DNA from: Planktosalinus sp963975935
Lineage (GTDB): Bacteria; Bacteroidota; Bacteroidia; Flavobacteriales; Flavobacteriaceae
NCBI GenBank assembly: GCA_963975935.1
Contig: CAXBIQ010000013.1
Span: forward strand, 1 to 64,000
Reading direction: 5' to 3'
DNA: 64,000 nucleotides
The notes below the pieces were generated by a model. It saw only the letters and a list, made by a program, of their open reading frames with translations, searched no databases and was not told the DNA's origin. The translations under genes and the position numbers were made by a program. Of the stretch, positions 1 through 7,281 are shown in pieces. Within the stretch, counting starts at the first letter, position 1. The number at the start of each line of letters is the position of its first letter.

Positions 1-62
1 TTTAACAATGAAATTAATGTTTAAAAACGGTCAACTCTAATCAGGGAAGTTCAGATAACTTG

Positions 63-139
63 AGACATTAGACAATAGACGGTAGACGATAGATTTTAGG
101 CAATAGACGTTGGATTTTAGACGATAGACGTTAGATTTT
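63..139 (+). repeat. Tandem array of 11 degenerate heptamers (AGACNNT)
   Basis: Eleven 7-bp units follow each other without a gap: AGACATT, AGACAAT, AGACGGT, AGACGAT, AGATTTT, AGGCAAT, AGACGTT, GGATTTT, AGACGAT, AGACGTT, AGATTTT. The register is kept for all 77 bases while the units differ. The array lies upstream of the four-helix-bundle gene and has an inverted counterpart downstream. Its function is not known to me. Confidence 0.85.
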
Positions 140-215
140 TTGGGTATGTTTTTTTGTTATAATTTGAATTAAATTTGATAATTTGGTTACTGTTTAATTT
201 CTAAATTTTGGGGTT

Positions 216-569
216 ATGCATAATTATCAACAGTTAAAGGTCTGGCAAAAGGCTATGGATATTGTGGTTCAATGTTATCTTATTACTACACATTTTCCTT
301 CAGATGAAAAATATGGCTTAAGCAATCAAATAAAACGAAGCGCAGTTTCAATACCCTCAAACATAGCTGAAGGCGCCGGAAGGAATTCTGACAATGAACT
401 GAAACACTTTTTAGGTATTGCAAACGGGTCTTCAAATGAACTGTCAACACAGCTTATTTTATCCCATAAGTTAAACCTCGTCCAGGAAGCAACCGTAAAG
501 CCCTTACTAGATGCCCTGGCCGAAGTTCAAAAGATGAACTACAAACTAATAAAGAAATATACCAAGTAA
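216..569 (+). CDS. Four-helix-bundle protein (23S rRNA intervening-sequence / S23 family)
   Basis: This 117-residue protein belongs to the small four-helix-bundle family first seen in ORFs of 23S rRNA intervening sequences and related to the Avd accessory protein of diversity-generating retroelements. The family signature is the stretch around residues 41-55 (RSAVSIPSNIAEGAGR), followed by the conserved GSSNEL segment near residue 70. No catalytic residues are recognisable. Length is typical for the family. The gene stands alone between two oppositely oriented arrays of degenerate heptamers, and neither a reverse transcriptase nor an rRNA gene is in the window. Its role is unknown; nucleic-acid binding is inferred from the family only. 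Family assignment is secure, function is not. Confidence 0.88.
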   Translation: MHNYQQLKVWQKAMDIVVQCYLITTHFPSDEKYGLSNQIKRSAVSIPSNIAEGAGRNSDNELKHFLGIANGSSNELSTQLILSHKLNLVQEATVKPLLDALAEVQKMNYKLIKKYTK

Positions 570-676
570 CCCTTGTTTGATATTCGTGTTGCTTCTTAAG
601 ATATATTTGGTCGACAACGTATAAAGGTTTAATTTTGGCTCAATACTTATTTTTTAAATACCTTTAATGCAATCAT

Positions 677-760
677 AATATCTCATGTCTATCGTCTATT
701 GTCTCATGTCTATAGCCTTACATCCAATGTCTCATGTCTCAAATCTAACATCTCATGTCT
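677..760 (-). repeat. Inverted array of 12 degenerate heptamers
   Basis: Twelve contiguous 7-bp units read on the plus strand as aatatct, catgtct, atcgtct, attgtct, catgtct, atagcct, tacatcc, aatgtct, catgtct, caaatct, aacatct, catgtct. They are the reverse complement of the AGACNNT-type unit found at 63-139. With that array they enclose the four-helix-bundle gene as long, imperfect inverted repeats. The last unit contains the start codon of the next gene. Confidence 0.85.
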
Positions 761-988
761 AATCTACCCAAATATATACTAGGCGACAACACAGACTATC
801 CCAACGCGATTTTTGTGATTCATACGGAATTCCCACGGTTTATTATTAATCTGGAGAACGACGAAGTAGAATGGTTTGAGGAGTTTGATGATCATGATCA
901 AAAGGAACTGGAAGCCGAAACCGAAAACCTTATACAACAAGCCACCGACTTTTATGACCGGGAAGTGGCGCGATATGAAAACGACTAA
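755..988 (+). CDS. Small acidic conserved protein
   Basis: A 77-residue, strongly acidic protein with no signal peptide, no cysteines and no membrane segment. The middle is rich in Glu and Asp (NLENDEVEWFEEFDDHDQKE) and the second half looks helical. I do not recognise a named domain. It ends two bases before the PAP2 phosphatase gene, so the two are probably co-transcribed. The ATG lies inside the last unit of the inverted heptamer array, so the first residues (Met-Ser-Asn-Leu) are encoded by repeat DNA or the repeat inserted exactly at the start. The good codon use and tight coupling to the next gene argue that it is real. Confidence 0.75.
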   Translation: MSNLPKYILGDNTDYPNAIFVIHTEFPRFIINLENDEVEWFEEFDDHDQKELEAETENLIQQATDFYDREVARYEND

Positions 989-990
989 GT

Positions 991-1554
991 ATGGAATATC
1001 TACTGGAACTTGACGAACAGTTGTTTGTGTTTTTAAACGCCCTGGGCTCTGAACGCTGGGATGCTCTGTGGTTGTTTATCACCAACAAGTTCTCATCCAT
1101 CCCGTTGTATGCGGTATTGCTGTATTTAGTCTATCGTCATTTTGGGTTGAAAAACACCCTGATCGTCATGGTGTTGGTGGCAGCTATGATTGCGGCTACA
1201 GATCAGCTAGCCAATTTGTTCAAGCAAGGCTTTGAACGCCCCAGGCCCTGCCGGGTGGAAGAGCTCAAAGAAATCATACGATATCTGGCGCCGCGTTGCG
1301 GACGCTTTGGCTATTTCTCTGCCCACGCTGCAAGCTCGATGGCACTGGCTGTCTTTATGGGGTTATTGTTCCGCAATATCTATAAATACCTTCCCTTTTT
1401 AATGCTCTTTTGGGCTGCGATAGTGGCGTATAGCCGCATCTACCTCGGGGTGCATTATCCGCTGGATATCATCACGGGGATGGTGATTGGAGGTTTGATT
1501 GGGTTTGGGATATACAAACTACAACAGCGACTGGAACGCCCGGTGAATCCTTAA
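991..1554 (+). CDS. PAP2-family membrane phosphatase
   Basis: An integral membrane lipid phosphatase of the PAP2 superfamily, acting on phosphatidate- or undecaprenyl-pyrophosphate-type substrates; the real substrate cannot be told from sequence. The three phosphatase motifs are visible: K78-x6-R85-P86, a modified PSGH motif at 109-112 (FSAH), and S148-R149-x5-H155-x3-D159. About five hydrophobic segments surround them, and 187 residues is normal for the short bacterial members. The gene follows the 77-residue acidic protein by two bases and ends four bases before the convergent meaB gene, leaving no room for a terminator. Confidence 0.9.
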   Translation: MEYLLELDEQLFVFLNALGSERWDALWLFITNKFSSIPLYAVLLYLVYRHFGLKNTLIVMVLVAAMIAATDQLANLFKQGFERPRPCRVEELKEIIRYLAPRCGRFGYFSAHAASSMALAVFMGLLFRNIYKYLPFLMLFWAAIVAYSRIYLGVHYPLDIITGMVIGGLIGFGIYKLQQRLERPVNP

Positions 1555-1558
1555 CTAT

Positions 1559-2644
1559 TTACTTCTGAACCAAACGAAATAACTTTTTTGCTGCCGCGAA
1601 AGGGGTGGTTTTGTTGTTTTCGATGGCTTTGAGCAATTTGGGGAGTTCTTTCTTTACTTCGGGGTGTTTGTAGAAGTCGGTTTTAAGTTTTTCTTCTATG
1701 GTCTGGTATAACCAGAATTTGTTCTGTTCATTGCGCTCGTGTTCAAAGAAGCCATTTTCCCTGGTAAGGGCTATGTATTCCTCCACAATGTTCCAGATTT
1801 CTGAGATGCCTTCGTTTTTGAGGGCACTGCAGGTAGCGGTTTTAGGCGTCCAGCCGCTTTCCTTGGGAGGGAAGAGGTGCAGGGCACGTTTGAATTCGGT
1901 TTTGGCCTGTTGGGCAGCTTTGACATTTTCGCCATCGGCTTTGTTGATGACAATCACATCTGCCATTTCCATAATGCCGCGTTTGATGCCCTGGAGTTCG
2001 TCACCCGCACCGGCGAGTTTCAGGAGTAAAAAGAAATCGGTCATGGAGTGGACAGCGGTTTCGCTTTGGCCCACGCCCACGGTTTCGATAAGGATGACAT
2101 CAAAACCGGCGGCTTCACAGAGGATGATGCTCTCGCGGGTTTTCTTGGCCACCCCGCCCAAGGATGAACCCGAAGCCGAGGGACGGATAAAGGCACGTTC
2201 CTCTTTTACCAGTTCTTCCATACGGGTTTTGTCACCCAGAATACTTCCACCGCTTACGGTGCTGCTGGGATCAACGGCCAGAACTGCGACTTTCTTGCCT
2301 TGGTCGAGCAGGACTTTGCCAAAGCTTTCGATAAAAGTACTTTTGCCCACTCCGGGCACCCCTGTAATCCCGATGCGCACAGAGGCATTCGCATGAGGAA
2401 GGCAGCCCTCAATAATCTTTTGGGCAGCGGCACGGTGTTTCTCTGAAGTGCTTTCAATAAGGGTAATGGCTCGGCTCAAGGCCACCCGGTCACCCTTGGT
2501 AATGGCGGTGACCAATGCTTCGGGCGGCATTTCCTTGCGGCGTTGCTCTTTGATGAATTCGGCAGCTTTTGCATCCATCCGGGCCTGGGTTTCGGCGGGT
2601 GGTTGCTTATGGTTATCGGCTGGGGAATGCTCTTTTTTAGCCAT
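1559..2644 (-). CDS. meaB: Methylmalonyl-CoA mutase-associated GTPase MeaB
   Basis: A cytosolic G3E-type GTPase (MeaB/ArgK family) that protects and loads B12-dependent methylmalonyl-CoA mutase. The Walker A motif is at residues 95-103 (GVPGVGKST). It is followed by the VDPSS switch segment, the ETVGVGQSE motif and an NKADGEN motif corresponding to the guanine-specificity NKxD. Length (361) fits the family; the N-terminal 35 residues are charged and probably form an extension arm. The mutase genes are not in this window, so the usual pairing is absent here. It diverges from ohr with about 95 bp between start codons. Confidence 0.93.
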   Translation of the reverse strand: MAKKEHSPADNHKQPPAETQARMDAKAAEFIKEQRRKEMPPEALVTAITKGDRVALSRAITLIESTSEKHRAAAQKIIEGCLPHANASVRIGITGVPGVGKSTFIESFGKVLLDQGKKVAVLAVDPSSTVSGGSILGDKTRMEELVKEERAFIRPSASGSSLGGVAKKTRESIILCEAAGFDVILIETVGVGQSETAVHSMTDFFLLLKLAGAGDELQGIKRGIMEMADVIVINKADGENVKAAQQAKTEFKRALHLFPPKESGWTPKTATCSALKNEGISEIWNIVEEYIALTRENGFFEHERNEQNKFWLYQTIEEKLKTDFYKHPEVKKELPKLLKAIENNKTTPFAAAKKLFRLVQK

Positions 2645-2677
2645 GAGATTAGTTTAAGACAAATTTAATAATATGGA

Positions 2678-2709
2678 TTTGATAAACATTGTTTTCTCTT
2701 GTATATTTA
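2678..2709 (+). promoter_or_regulatory. Predicted Bacteroidota promoter of ohr
   Basis: TTTG at 2678-2681, a 20-base spacer and TATATTTA at 2702-2709 fit the -33/-7 pattern TTTG / TAnnTTTG with one mismatch. It places transcription start near 2716 and supports the internal ATG at 2739 as the real start of ohr. Confidence 0.5.
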
Positions 2710-2738
2710 AATTTCACAATAATCAATATAAAAAAACC

Positions 2739-3167
2739 ATGAAAACATTGTACAAAACAGCAGTAACCGCTTCAGGTGCCCGTTCAGGACACATTGAATC
2801 TGATGATAAAAAAATAAATATTGACCTTTCAGTGCCTAAATCCATGGGCGGTGACGGCGGTGACGGCAGCAATCCCGAGCAACTTTTTGGCGGGGCCTAT
2901 GCGGCTTGTTTCGGAAGTGCTTTAATGGTGGTAGCCCAGGAGCATAAAGTCGTGTTAGGAAATTATACCGTTACGGCAAACATCAGTCTGAACAAAACTG
3001 AAGAGGGGAACTTGCTGTTAAAAGCCGTACTGGACTGTTATCTTCCCGGTCAAAGCATTGAAATGGGCGAGAAGCTGGTCAATGGTGCTCATGAGATTTG
3101 CCCGTTCTCCCGTGCTACACGCGATAATATTGATGTAACGTTGAACCTGTTGCTCGACGAGGAATAA
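2739..3167 (+). CDS. ohr: Organic hydroperoxide resistance protein, Ohr type
   Basis: A cytosolic thiol peroxidase that reduces organic and fatty-acid hydroperoxides. From the ATG at 2739 it is 142 residues, the usual Ohr length. The frame is open to 2673, but a predicted promoter lies in that extension. The reactive and resolving cysteines are C57 (YAACFGSA) and C121 (ICPFSRATR), and the NPEQLF segment at residues 45-50 carries the conserved glutamate. The N-terminal KTLYKTAVTASG is typical. It is followed 75 bp later by a second OsmC-fold gene in the same direction, giving two peroxidases with probably different substrates. No MarR-type OhrR regulator is next to it. Confidence 0.93.
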   Translation: MKTLYKTAVTASGARSGHIESDDKKINIDLSVPKSMGGDGGDGSNPEQLFGGAYAACFGSALMVVAQEHKVVLGNYTVTANISLNKTEEGNLLLKAVLDCYLPGQSIEMGEKLVNGAHEICPFSRATRDNIDVTLNLLLDEE

Positions 3168-3241
3168 GGGTTCAATTCTTTGCAGGTACCATTATAATGC
3201 GATATGGGTTCATTTCAAAGCTTTAAATATGCAGTAATACT

Positions 3242-3724
3242 ATGAAAAAGCACAGCTTTAGCATTGATGTGACGTGGACGGGTAATGAAGGAAAAGGCAC
3301 TAAGGATTATACCTCTTATTCCCGTTTGCACGAAATAACAGGAGAGGGGAAGTATGCAAAGGTTTCAGGTTCTTCGGCCCCGGCTTTTCTGGGGGATGCC
3401 TCACGTTACAACCCTGAGGAACTCTTTATCTCTTCCCTTGCTTCCTGTCATATGCTTTGGTATTTGCATTTGTGTGCAGATCAAGGCATCGTGGTAACCG
3501 AATATAAAGATCATGCAGAAGGCGTCATGCAAGTGGATTCTGATGGAGGCGGTCGCTTTACAGAGGTAACCCTGCATCCTGAAGTCACCATCGCCACCGA
3601 ATCAAAGATTGAAGAAGCCAATAAACTGCATGAAGAGGCTCACAAGAAGTGTTTTATAGCCAACTCGTGTAACTTTAAGGTTTTACACAAGCCCATAACC
3701 ATCGTTGAAGAACAACCGCTTTAA
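3242..3724 (+). CDS. OsmC family protein
   Basis: A 160-residue cytosolic protein with the OsmC/Ohr fold. The first active-site cysteine is C69 in the segment SSLASCHMLWYLHLCADQGI; two more cysteines follow at 137 and 143 (KKCFIANSCNFKV), a pattern of the OsmC-like rather than the Ohr branch. Only one of the latter pair is expected to serve as resolving cysteine. The RYNPEELF segment at residues 55-62 matches the fold's conserved helix. It lies downstream of ohr in the same direction and probably extends peroxide defence to other substrates. Annotation as OsmC family is safe; a specific substrate is not claimed. Confidence 0.9.
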   Translation: MKKHSFSIDVTWTGNEGKGTKDYTSYSRLHEITGEGKYAKVSGSSAPAFLGDASRYNPEELFISSLASCHMLWYLHLCADQGIVVTEYKDHAEGVMQVDSDGGGRFTEVTLHPEVTIATESKIEEANKLHEEAHKKCFIANSCNFKVLHKPITIVEEQPL

Positions 3725-3740
3725 AAGGGCTTTTGAAGTT

Positions 3741-3756
3741 TGGCATGGTTTCTGCA
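3741..3756 (+). promoter_or_regulatory. Sigma-54-like -24/-12 promoter match
   Basis: TGGCATGGTTTCTGCA matches the RpoN consensus TGGCACG-N4-TTGCA with correct GG-to-GC spacing and two mismatches. The predicted start, near 3767, lies just before a tiny ORF and an intrinsic terminator. No RpoN or enhancer-binding protein gene is in the window, so this rests on sequence match only. Confidence 0.35.
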
Positions 3757-3787
3757 TTTATATTGTAAAATACAAGCAATATAAATG
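3755..3787 (+). promoter_or_regulatory. 11-bp perfect inverted repeat reaching a start codon
   Basis: CATTTATATTG (3755-3765) and CAATATAAATG (3777-3787) are perfect reverse complements separated by 11 bases. The right arm ends with the ATG at 3785. It could be a protein-binding dyad. It could also be a weak RNA hairpin if transcription starts upstream of 3755, but not if it starts at the predicted sigma-54 site near 3767. Confidence 0.5.
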
Positions 3788-3841
3788 AAACATACAGTAA
3801 ACACCTCAAGAACCGGGGTGTCCCTAAAAAGAAACATTTAA
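3785..3841 (+). CDS. Possible 18-residue small ORF
   Basis: A short frame reads MKHTVNTSRTGVSLKRNI and stops with TAA. It is basic, has no membrane segment, and I do not recognise it. It is listed because it lies between a sigma-54-like promoter match and a strong intrinsic terminator, all on the plus strand in the gap between osmC and sodC. The unit could equally be a non-coding RNA or chance. Low confidence as a protein gene. Confidence 0.25.
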   Translation: MKHTVNTSRTGVSLKRNI

Positions 3842-3856
3842 TGTATTGTGCCTAAT

Positions 3857-3890
3857 AAAAAAAGACCTGAGCATTCCTCAGGTCTTTTTT
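3857..3890. terminator. Bidirectional intrinsic terminator
   Basis: GACCTGAG (3864-3871), loop CATTC, CTCAGGTC (3877-3884), with an A-tract before and a T-tract after. The hairpin works in both directions, closing the plus-strand units and the convergent sodC gene. Confidence 0.9.
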
Positions 3891-3909
3891 CGTGTTTAAA
3901 GTATGAGGT

Positions 3910-4491
3910 TTATTGTATGATTCCCCCGCAACTGATGCGTCCTCCGGCATCACCGGTGGGCTGGGTTTCAAAGTCATCTTCGCCCATATGGACGATAACT
4001 GACTTCCCGATTATGTTTTTGGTATCATCATCACAACCAATGCACCATTCGTCTGTTTCAAAACTCACTTCGCCGTTGCCCTGATCATCTGCTTCAAAGT
4101 TTCCGATATCACCTTTGTGGTATCCTTCAGAATCACCCCATTTTCCGTGACGTTCAAAGGTAGGGTTCCAGTGACCGCCGGTAGAAGTACCGTCTTCAGC
4201 AGAGCAGTCTGCCTTCTCATGCAAGTGGATAGCGTGTGTGCCTTCCTGCAATCCTGTAAAAGACCCAACCATTCTTACAACGCCATCCTCTTCGGTAAAG
4301 GTTATGCTACCGCTGGTTTCAGAGCCGCTTTTAGGTTCCATCGCGATGCGCAGCTGTTTCTTTTCTTCCGTTTGCATTTCCTGAACCTGTTCGGTTTGGT
4401 CTGCATCTTTGTTTTCTTCCTTTTTGTCGTTTTTACAACTCAATATTGTTACTACAAGGCAAATGGGCAGTAGTAAGGATAATTTTTTCAT
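3910..4491 (-). CDS. sodC: Copper/zinc superoxide dismutase lipoprotein
   Basis: An envelope superoxide dismutase. The signal peptide ends in a lipobox with Cys19 (TILSC), so the protein is probably membrane-anchored, followed by a charged linker to about residue 45. Metal ligands are visible: H89 and H91 (HAIHLHE), H107 (TGGHWNP), H115, H125 and D128 (YHKGDIGNFE), and H168 (VIVHMGEDDF). C96 and C188 form the family disulfide. An additional pair, C150 and C153 (EWCIGCDDD), is unusual and sits in the loop between the zinc site and the last copper ligand. It stands alone, convergent with osmC, and shares its terminator. Confidence 0.95.
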   Translation of the reverse strand: MKKLSLLLPICLVVTILSCKNDKKEENKDADQTEQVQEMQTEEKKQLRIAMEPKSGSETSGSITFTEEDGVVRMVGSFTGLQEGTHAIHLHEKADCSAEDGTSTGGHWNPTFERHGKWGDSEGYHKGDIGNFEADDQGNGEVSFETDEWCIGCDDDTKNIIGKSVIVHMGEDDFETQPTGDAGGRISCGGIIQ

Positions 4492-4615
4492 AACTGTGTT
4501 TTTGTGTTTTGGGTTAGTATTTGCACTAAATTAGTGATGATTCATAACCACACCAAAGTTTTAGCAAAGTTTTATAATAGCAACAAGGCTTTTGTAAAAC
4601 TCAATAACCCTCTAT

Positions 4616-6550
4616 TTAAATTGCTTTGCTTTCCGTTTCTTCTGCATTTTCTGTAGCTGTTTCAGGTGACCCTTTCAGGTATTTATCCAAAAACTGCAGG
4701 GTTCTTTCATAAGCTTCTATCTGGTTTTCCTTTTTCACAAAGCCATGTCCTTCGTCTTCAAACAGCACATATTCCACAGGAACACCGTTTTTTCGAACGT
4801 TTTCTACTATTTCGTCAGATTCTACCTGCAGTACCCTGGGGTCTGTTGCACCTTGTAATACCAGTAAAGGCTTGGTTACATTCTCAGTATGGAACAGCGG
4901 GGATATTTTATGCAACCTGATGCTGTCTTGCGTATTGGGGTCTCCCATCTCAAGGTACAATGCTTCTTTAAAAGATTCCCACCAGGGCGGGATGCTTTTC
5001 AAGGTGCGCAACCAGTTGGTTACCCCATAGATATTAACCCCCACATCAAATTCCTCGGGGGCAAAGGTGAGTGCCGCCATGGTCATAAAGCCGCCATAAG
5101 AGCCACCGATGATGCCTATTTTGTCCCCGTCGATTTCAGGTTGTTCAGCCAACCAGTTTTTTCCTTCTATACAATCCTGTAAGTCACCTTCCCCGTGGTT
5201 TTGATCGTCCAACTGGAAGAATGTTTTACCATACCCGCTGCTGCCCCTGTTATTGACGGCAAGCACTGCATAACCGTGGTTCACGAGGTACTGTATCATG
5301 GAACTAAAGCCTTGTCTGGATTGCCCGCCGGGTCCGCCGTGAACCCATACCAATGCAGGCACGGGGTTGTCTGCTGAAGCACCGTGGGGTTTGTAATATA
5401 CTGAAGGTATTTCAAGACCGTCAAATGATTCATACCTGATGATTTCTGCTGCAACCAGGTCTTCAGGATTGATTTCATCATTGAGCACATCTGTGAGTTT
5501 ATGAAGCTCTTTAGATTCCAGATTATAGGAGTAGATGTTGGTGGGTGTATGGGAGCCGCCCACGTTGAGAAGCGCCATGGTTTCATCCCTTGAAAAGCTG
5601 ATGCCTGTTATAAACGCGTTTTCAAAATCAGGCAGGTCCAGTTCGTTACCGGTTGCGGTTTCTGTTATTTCCAGGGTGTTTGCCGCATCTTCATTGATAA
5701 AAACGGTGCGGTACTTCCCGTTGTGGCTAAAACCGACACCCCAGATATCCCAGTCTTTTTCAAGTACTTTTTCTGAGGTCTTGTCAGCAATGTCATAGCG
5801 CATAGCTACCGCAAATTCGCCATCGGCATCTGTGGTATAATACAGGTAGTTGTCATCGGTTGAGAAATCCTGGGCGTTGTTGCCGCTTTGGGTGCCGTTT
5901 ATTTTGGTAAATGATTTGTCGTTGACATCATAGAGGTATAAATCAGAATCATTTGTATTGATGACTTTGGACAAGGCAATATAATCGCCATTATGGGAAA
6001 CACCGCCAAATTCATAGCCTTCAGAGTTGTCAAAAATCATTTCAGATTCAAAGGTTTCCGCATCCATGTGATAGATGTCTGTAAAGCGCGGGTCACGTTG
6101 GTTGCTACCGTAGTAGAAACTATTTCCGTCGTGGGCCCAGCCGTAAAAGAGGGCACGGGCATTTTCGGCAGGGGTGAGGCGTGTGGTTTCCTCACCGTCC
6201 ATCACAAAAAGCTTGTAGATTTCATCACCGTTGCCGTCCATTCTGAAGAGGATTCTTTCATCATTGGGAAAATAAGAAATGGAATAGACCGATGAGGAAT
6301 CTGAAGCGGTTAAGGCTGTCATTTCACCACCTGTGGCAGGCATAGTGTACATATTGTATATCCCGGAACGGTTGCTGGTAACCAATACGGTTTCGTTATC
6401 AGGTGAAAAACCGCTGCCATATACGGCTTCGTTGTCCATAAACTGGGCTATGGTATAAGTTGCTGTTTCCCGTTGTTCCGGTTCTTTTTCCTTGTCCCCA
6501 CAGGAAAGAACAAGCATCAGCACGGCGGCTGCTAAAGTCAATTGTTTCAT
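4616..6550 (-). CDS. S9 family (prolyl oligopeptidase type) peptidase lipoprotein
   Basis: A serine peptidase of family S9, probably anchored in the envelope by a lipobox (LVLSCGDKE, Cys near residue 17). The first 350 residues contain repeated WD40-like beta-propeller blades, the gate of these peptidases. The C-terminal alpha/beta-hydrolase domain carries the triad Ser484 (GGSYGGFM), Asp570 (ATDPRV) and His602 (GHGF), with the oxyanion segment WVHGGPGGQ. The length, 644, suits the DPP/acylaminoacyl-peptidase subfamilies. It lies 63 bp downstream of the PepSY protein and may be read with it. The exact specificity is unknown. Confidence 0.93.
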   Translation of the reverse strand: MKQLTLAAAVLMLVLSCGDKEKEPEQRETATYTIAQFMDNEAVYGSGFSPDNETVLVTSNRSGIYNMYTMPATGGEMTALTASDSSSVYSISYFPNDERILFRMDGNGDEIYKLFVMDGEETTRLTPAENARALFYGWAHDGNSFYYGSNQRDPRFTDIYHMDAETFESEMIFDNSEGYEFGGVSHNGDYIALSKVINTNDSDLYLYDVNDKSFTKINGTQSGNNAQDFSTDDNYLYYTTDADGEFAVAMRYDIADKTSEKVLEKDWDIWGVGFSHNGKYRTVFINEDAANTLEITETATGNELDLPDFENAFITGISFSRDETMALLNVGGSHTPTNIYSYNLESKELHKLTDVLNDEINPEDLVAAEIIRYESFDGLEIPSVYYKPHGASADNPVPALVWVHGGPGGQSRQGFSSMIQYLVNHGYAVLAVNNRGSSGYGKTFFQLDDQNHGEGDLQDCIEGKNWLAEQPEIDGDKIGIIGGSYGGFMTMAALTFAPEEFDVGVNIYGVTNWLRTLKSIPPWWESFKEALYLEMGDPNTQDSIRLHKISPLFHTENVTKPLLVLQGATDPRVLQVESDEIVENVRKNGVPVEYVLFEDEGHGFVKKENQIEAYERTLQFLDKYLKGSPETATENAEETESKAI

Positions 6551-6613
6551 AAGTTTTTGGTTATTAATTTGATAGCACTAATGTACTATAAATTTTGAAG
6601 AATTTTTAGAACG

Positions 6614-7183
6614 CTAAGAATCTTTTTGTCCCCTTTGTTTTTTCCTGCTTTTAATTCTTCTGGGGTTCAACCAAAGGTAAAAGCCTGTAACAGAAAGCAA
6701 CATCAACCCGAGGCAGGTAATGGTGACATAGGTTTTTTTGACTTCGTCATTGTTGGTTTTAATAAAAAAGTCGATGATAGAACCGTCGTGTATTTGTTCA
6801 ATAATATCTGAGGTCCTGGTTTTTACGGAAAGGATTTCGCCGGAGCGTATGCCCACCTGTACCTCGCTGTAATGGTTTTCAAAGCGTACTTTGGCAACCC
6901 CTTGGGTGGGCCGCACGTCAATCCGGTTAACGGTGGGGTCAAGGTCTGTATTTTCAGTAATATAGTTTGTTGCAATTTCCTCAATATGTTCTAAGGGAAG
7001 TGCCGGCAATGTGGATTGGTCTTTTTGGGTGGGGGGTATAAACCTGAATTCCTTTTTCCACGCCAGAAGAAGGCCTGTTGCGCCAATGATGAACATAAAC
7101 ACAAAAAGCATAATGGCGGTATACTTGTGAATTTTACGGTGCCAACGTGTGGATTTGGCTATAATTTGGACGGGATTTTCCAA
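6614..7183 (-). CDS. PepSY domain membrane protein
   Basis: A 189-residue inner-membrane protein. It has a first membrane helix at about residues 23-43 after a basic N-terminus (STRWHRKIHKY), an extracytoplasmic PepSY-like domain in the middle and a second helix near residues 151-172, ending in a very basic tail. Related PepSY/TM proteins are found with iron reductases and siderophore systems, but this short form has no partner here that shows its job. It is the first gene of a minus-strand pair with the S9 peptidase and diverges from the FAD oxidoreductase. Confidence 0.8.
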   Translation of the reverse strand: MENPVQIIAKSTRWHRKIHKYTAIMLFVFMFIIGATGLLLAWKKEFRFIPPTQKDQSTLPALPLEHIEEIATNYITENTDLDPTVNRIDVRPTQGVAKVRFENHYSEVQVGIRSGEILSVKTRTSDIIEQIHDGSIIDFFIKTNNDEVKKTYVTITCLGLMLLSVTGFYLWLNPRRIKSRKKQRGQKDS

Positions 7184-7255
7184 GCAAGGTTTTTAGAATC
7201 CTCAAAAATAACCAAATCCTTAACATTACCTAAAAAATAACTGTTAATCATCTTG

Positions 7256-7263
7256 TATATTTG
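7256..7263 (+). promoter_or_regulatory. Predicted -7 element TATATTTG
   Basis: A perfect TAnnTTTG element 18 bases before the ATG at 7282. It overlaps the TTG at 7261 and so argues against that upstream start. The -33 half is poor. Confidence 0.45.
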
Positions 7264-7281
7264 CAAGGCTTAAATGTATAT

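Noticed and set aside
63..760. CRISPR array or terminal repeats of an insertion sequence
   Set aside because: Units are 7 bp without spacers, there are no cas genes, and no transposase or target-site duplication is visible.
1698..2396. 232-codon plus-strand frame opposite meaB
   Set aside because: It lies wholly within a well-supported GTPase gene and encodes no recognisable protein.
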